Source: an uncultured Beijerinckiaceae bacterium
GTDB taxonomy: Bacteria > Pseudomonadota > Alphaproteobacteria > Rhizobiales > Beijerinckiaceae
Length of the DNA stretch: 5,171 nt
Direction: 5' to 3'
Assembly (NCBI GenBank): GCA_937863205.1
Contig: CALMGA010000432.1
Span: 1 to 5,171, forward strand
This document shows, in pieces, positions 4,800 through 5,171 of this stretch. Both the position numbers and the translations under genes were made by a program. Position 1 is the stretch's first letter, and each line of letters starts with the position of its first letter. The notes under the pieces were generated by a model. The model was not told the origin of the DNA. It made no database searches and saw only the letters and a list, made by a program, of their open reading frames with translations.

Positions 4800-5171
4800 C
4801 TAGGCCACCGCCAAACGCCGCAGCTGCTCCTCGACCTCGGCGTGTCCGAGGCCCAGGAGGGTGAGCATGTACTGGCCAGTCCTGAGGCTGACCTCGGGTG
4901 GGGCGCCGGCAAGCCGCGCTCTCACACCCGTCCGTAGGAGGGCGAGGAGGCAATCGATGACGAATTCATCGAGCCCGACGCGGAAACGCCCCTGCCATAT
5001 GCCCAACTCGACGTCGGCGCGCATGTATCGCGAGAGGTCGTCCTTGATCGTGTCCACCTCTCCGAAGGCGCGCAACAGCAGGCGTCCCCAGATCGGCTCG
5101 TCGGCCGCGATCTCGATGAACTGTTGCGTCGCGAAAAGGACGCGCGTGGCTCCGTCCTCGATGAGCAGGCT
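4800..5171 (-). CDS. TetR/AcrR-family transcriptional regulator, C-terminal part (5' end beyond the window)
   Basis: The frame is open from the right edge (5171) to TAG at 4800-4802, giving 123 residues of an all-helical, Leu/Ala/Arg-rich domain typical of the TetR C-terminal ligand-binding and dimerisation region. Characteristic stretches are LFATQQFIEIAADEPIWGRL (12-31 from the edge), LLRAFGEVD (32-40), ADVELGIWQGRF (54-65), then the long helix VIDCLLALLRTGVRARLAG (72-90) and a final LRTGQYMLTLLGLGHAEVEE (97-116). The N-terminal helix-turn-helix lies outside the window, so DNA binding cannot be inspected. A TTG at 5075 could be read as a start, but the continuous in-frame, family-like sequence upstream shows it is internal. 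Downstream, 82 further codons stay open in the same frame after the stop. Ligand and targets are unknown; regulation of the nearby catabolic genes is inferred from position only. The family call rests on the C-terminal pattern and is less certain than for a full-length protein. Confidence 0.82.
   Translation of the reverse strand, partial: SLLIEDGATRVLFATQQFIEIAADEPIWGRLLLRAFGEVDTIKDDLSRYMRADVELGIWQGRFRVGLDEFVIDCLLALLRTGVRARLAGAPPEVSLRTGQYMLTLLGLGHAEVEEQLRRLAVA

Noticed and set aside
4209..4937. 242-codon plus-strand open frame
   Set aside because: No ribosome binding site, Arg/Ser/Pro-rich composition without recognisable domains, and it overlaps the TetR C-terminal coding region in antisense, where the minus strand has a clear family pattern.
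5073..5075. TTG as the start of a 91-aa protein at the right edge
   Set aside because: The same frame is open to the window edge and the upstream residues (FIEIAADEPIWGRLLLRAF) continue the TetR C-terminal pattern, so the TTG is an internal Leu codon.

Overview
The window is a GC-rich bacterial segment with high G/C at third codon positions. It carries five recognisable protein genes, two of them cut by the window edges. The gene types (CocE/NonD-type hydrolase, HpaC-like flavin reductase, small cupin, NmrA-like NAD(P)-binding protein, TetR-type regulator) are typical of accessory catabolic regions in soil or aquatic Proteobacteria. An alphaproteobacterium such as a sphingomonad or rhizobial relative is my guess; nothing in the sequence fixes the taxon. 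I see no rRNA, tRNA, insertion sequence or CRISPR array.

Layout: (1) 2-1666, plus strand, an alpha/beta hydrolase of the CocE/NonD (S15) family, open to the left edge and probably 5'-truncated. (2) 1667-1851, a short convergent spacer with a GC-rich hairpin. (3) 1852-2370, minus strand, a flavin reductase starting at GTG behind a strong Shine-Dalgarno. (4) 2371-2560, a divergent control region holding a good sigma70-like promoter for the reductase with a perfect palindrome in its spacer, and a second related palindrome 83 bp away. (5) 2561-2905, plus strand, a small cupin-fold protein lacking the usual metal-binding histidines. (6) 2906-3203, a spacer with two hairpins and no gene I can support. 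(7) 3204-4106, minus strand, an NmrA-like atypical SDR. (8) 4107-4799, about 690 bases without a confident gene; it holds a clear intrinsic terminator on the minus strand at about 4177-4204 and small ORFs of doubtful status. (9) 4800-5171, minus strand, the C-terminal part of a TetR-family regulator running off the right edge.

How it may work together (inference): the hydrolase would cleave an ester or amide substrate. The flavin reductase would supply reduced FMN/FAD to a two-component monooxygenase that is not in this window. The NmrA-like protein may be a redox sensor or reductase, and the TetR protein a local regulator. The flavin reductase and cupin genes are divergent and share a control region, so they may be co-regulated. 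The SDR gene is insulated from the TetR transcript by the terminator and should have its own promoter. The region reads as an ordinary accessory catabolic locus; the most unusual parts are the palindrome pair in the divergent region and the unexplained minus-strand stretch between the TetR gene and the terminator.
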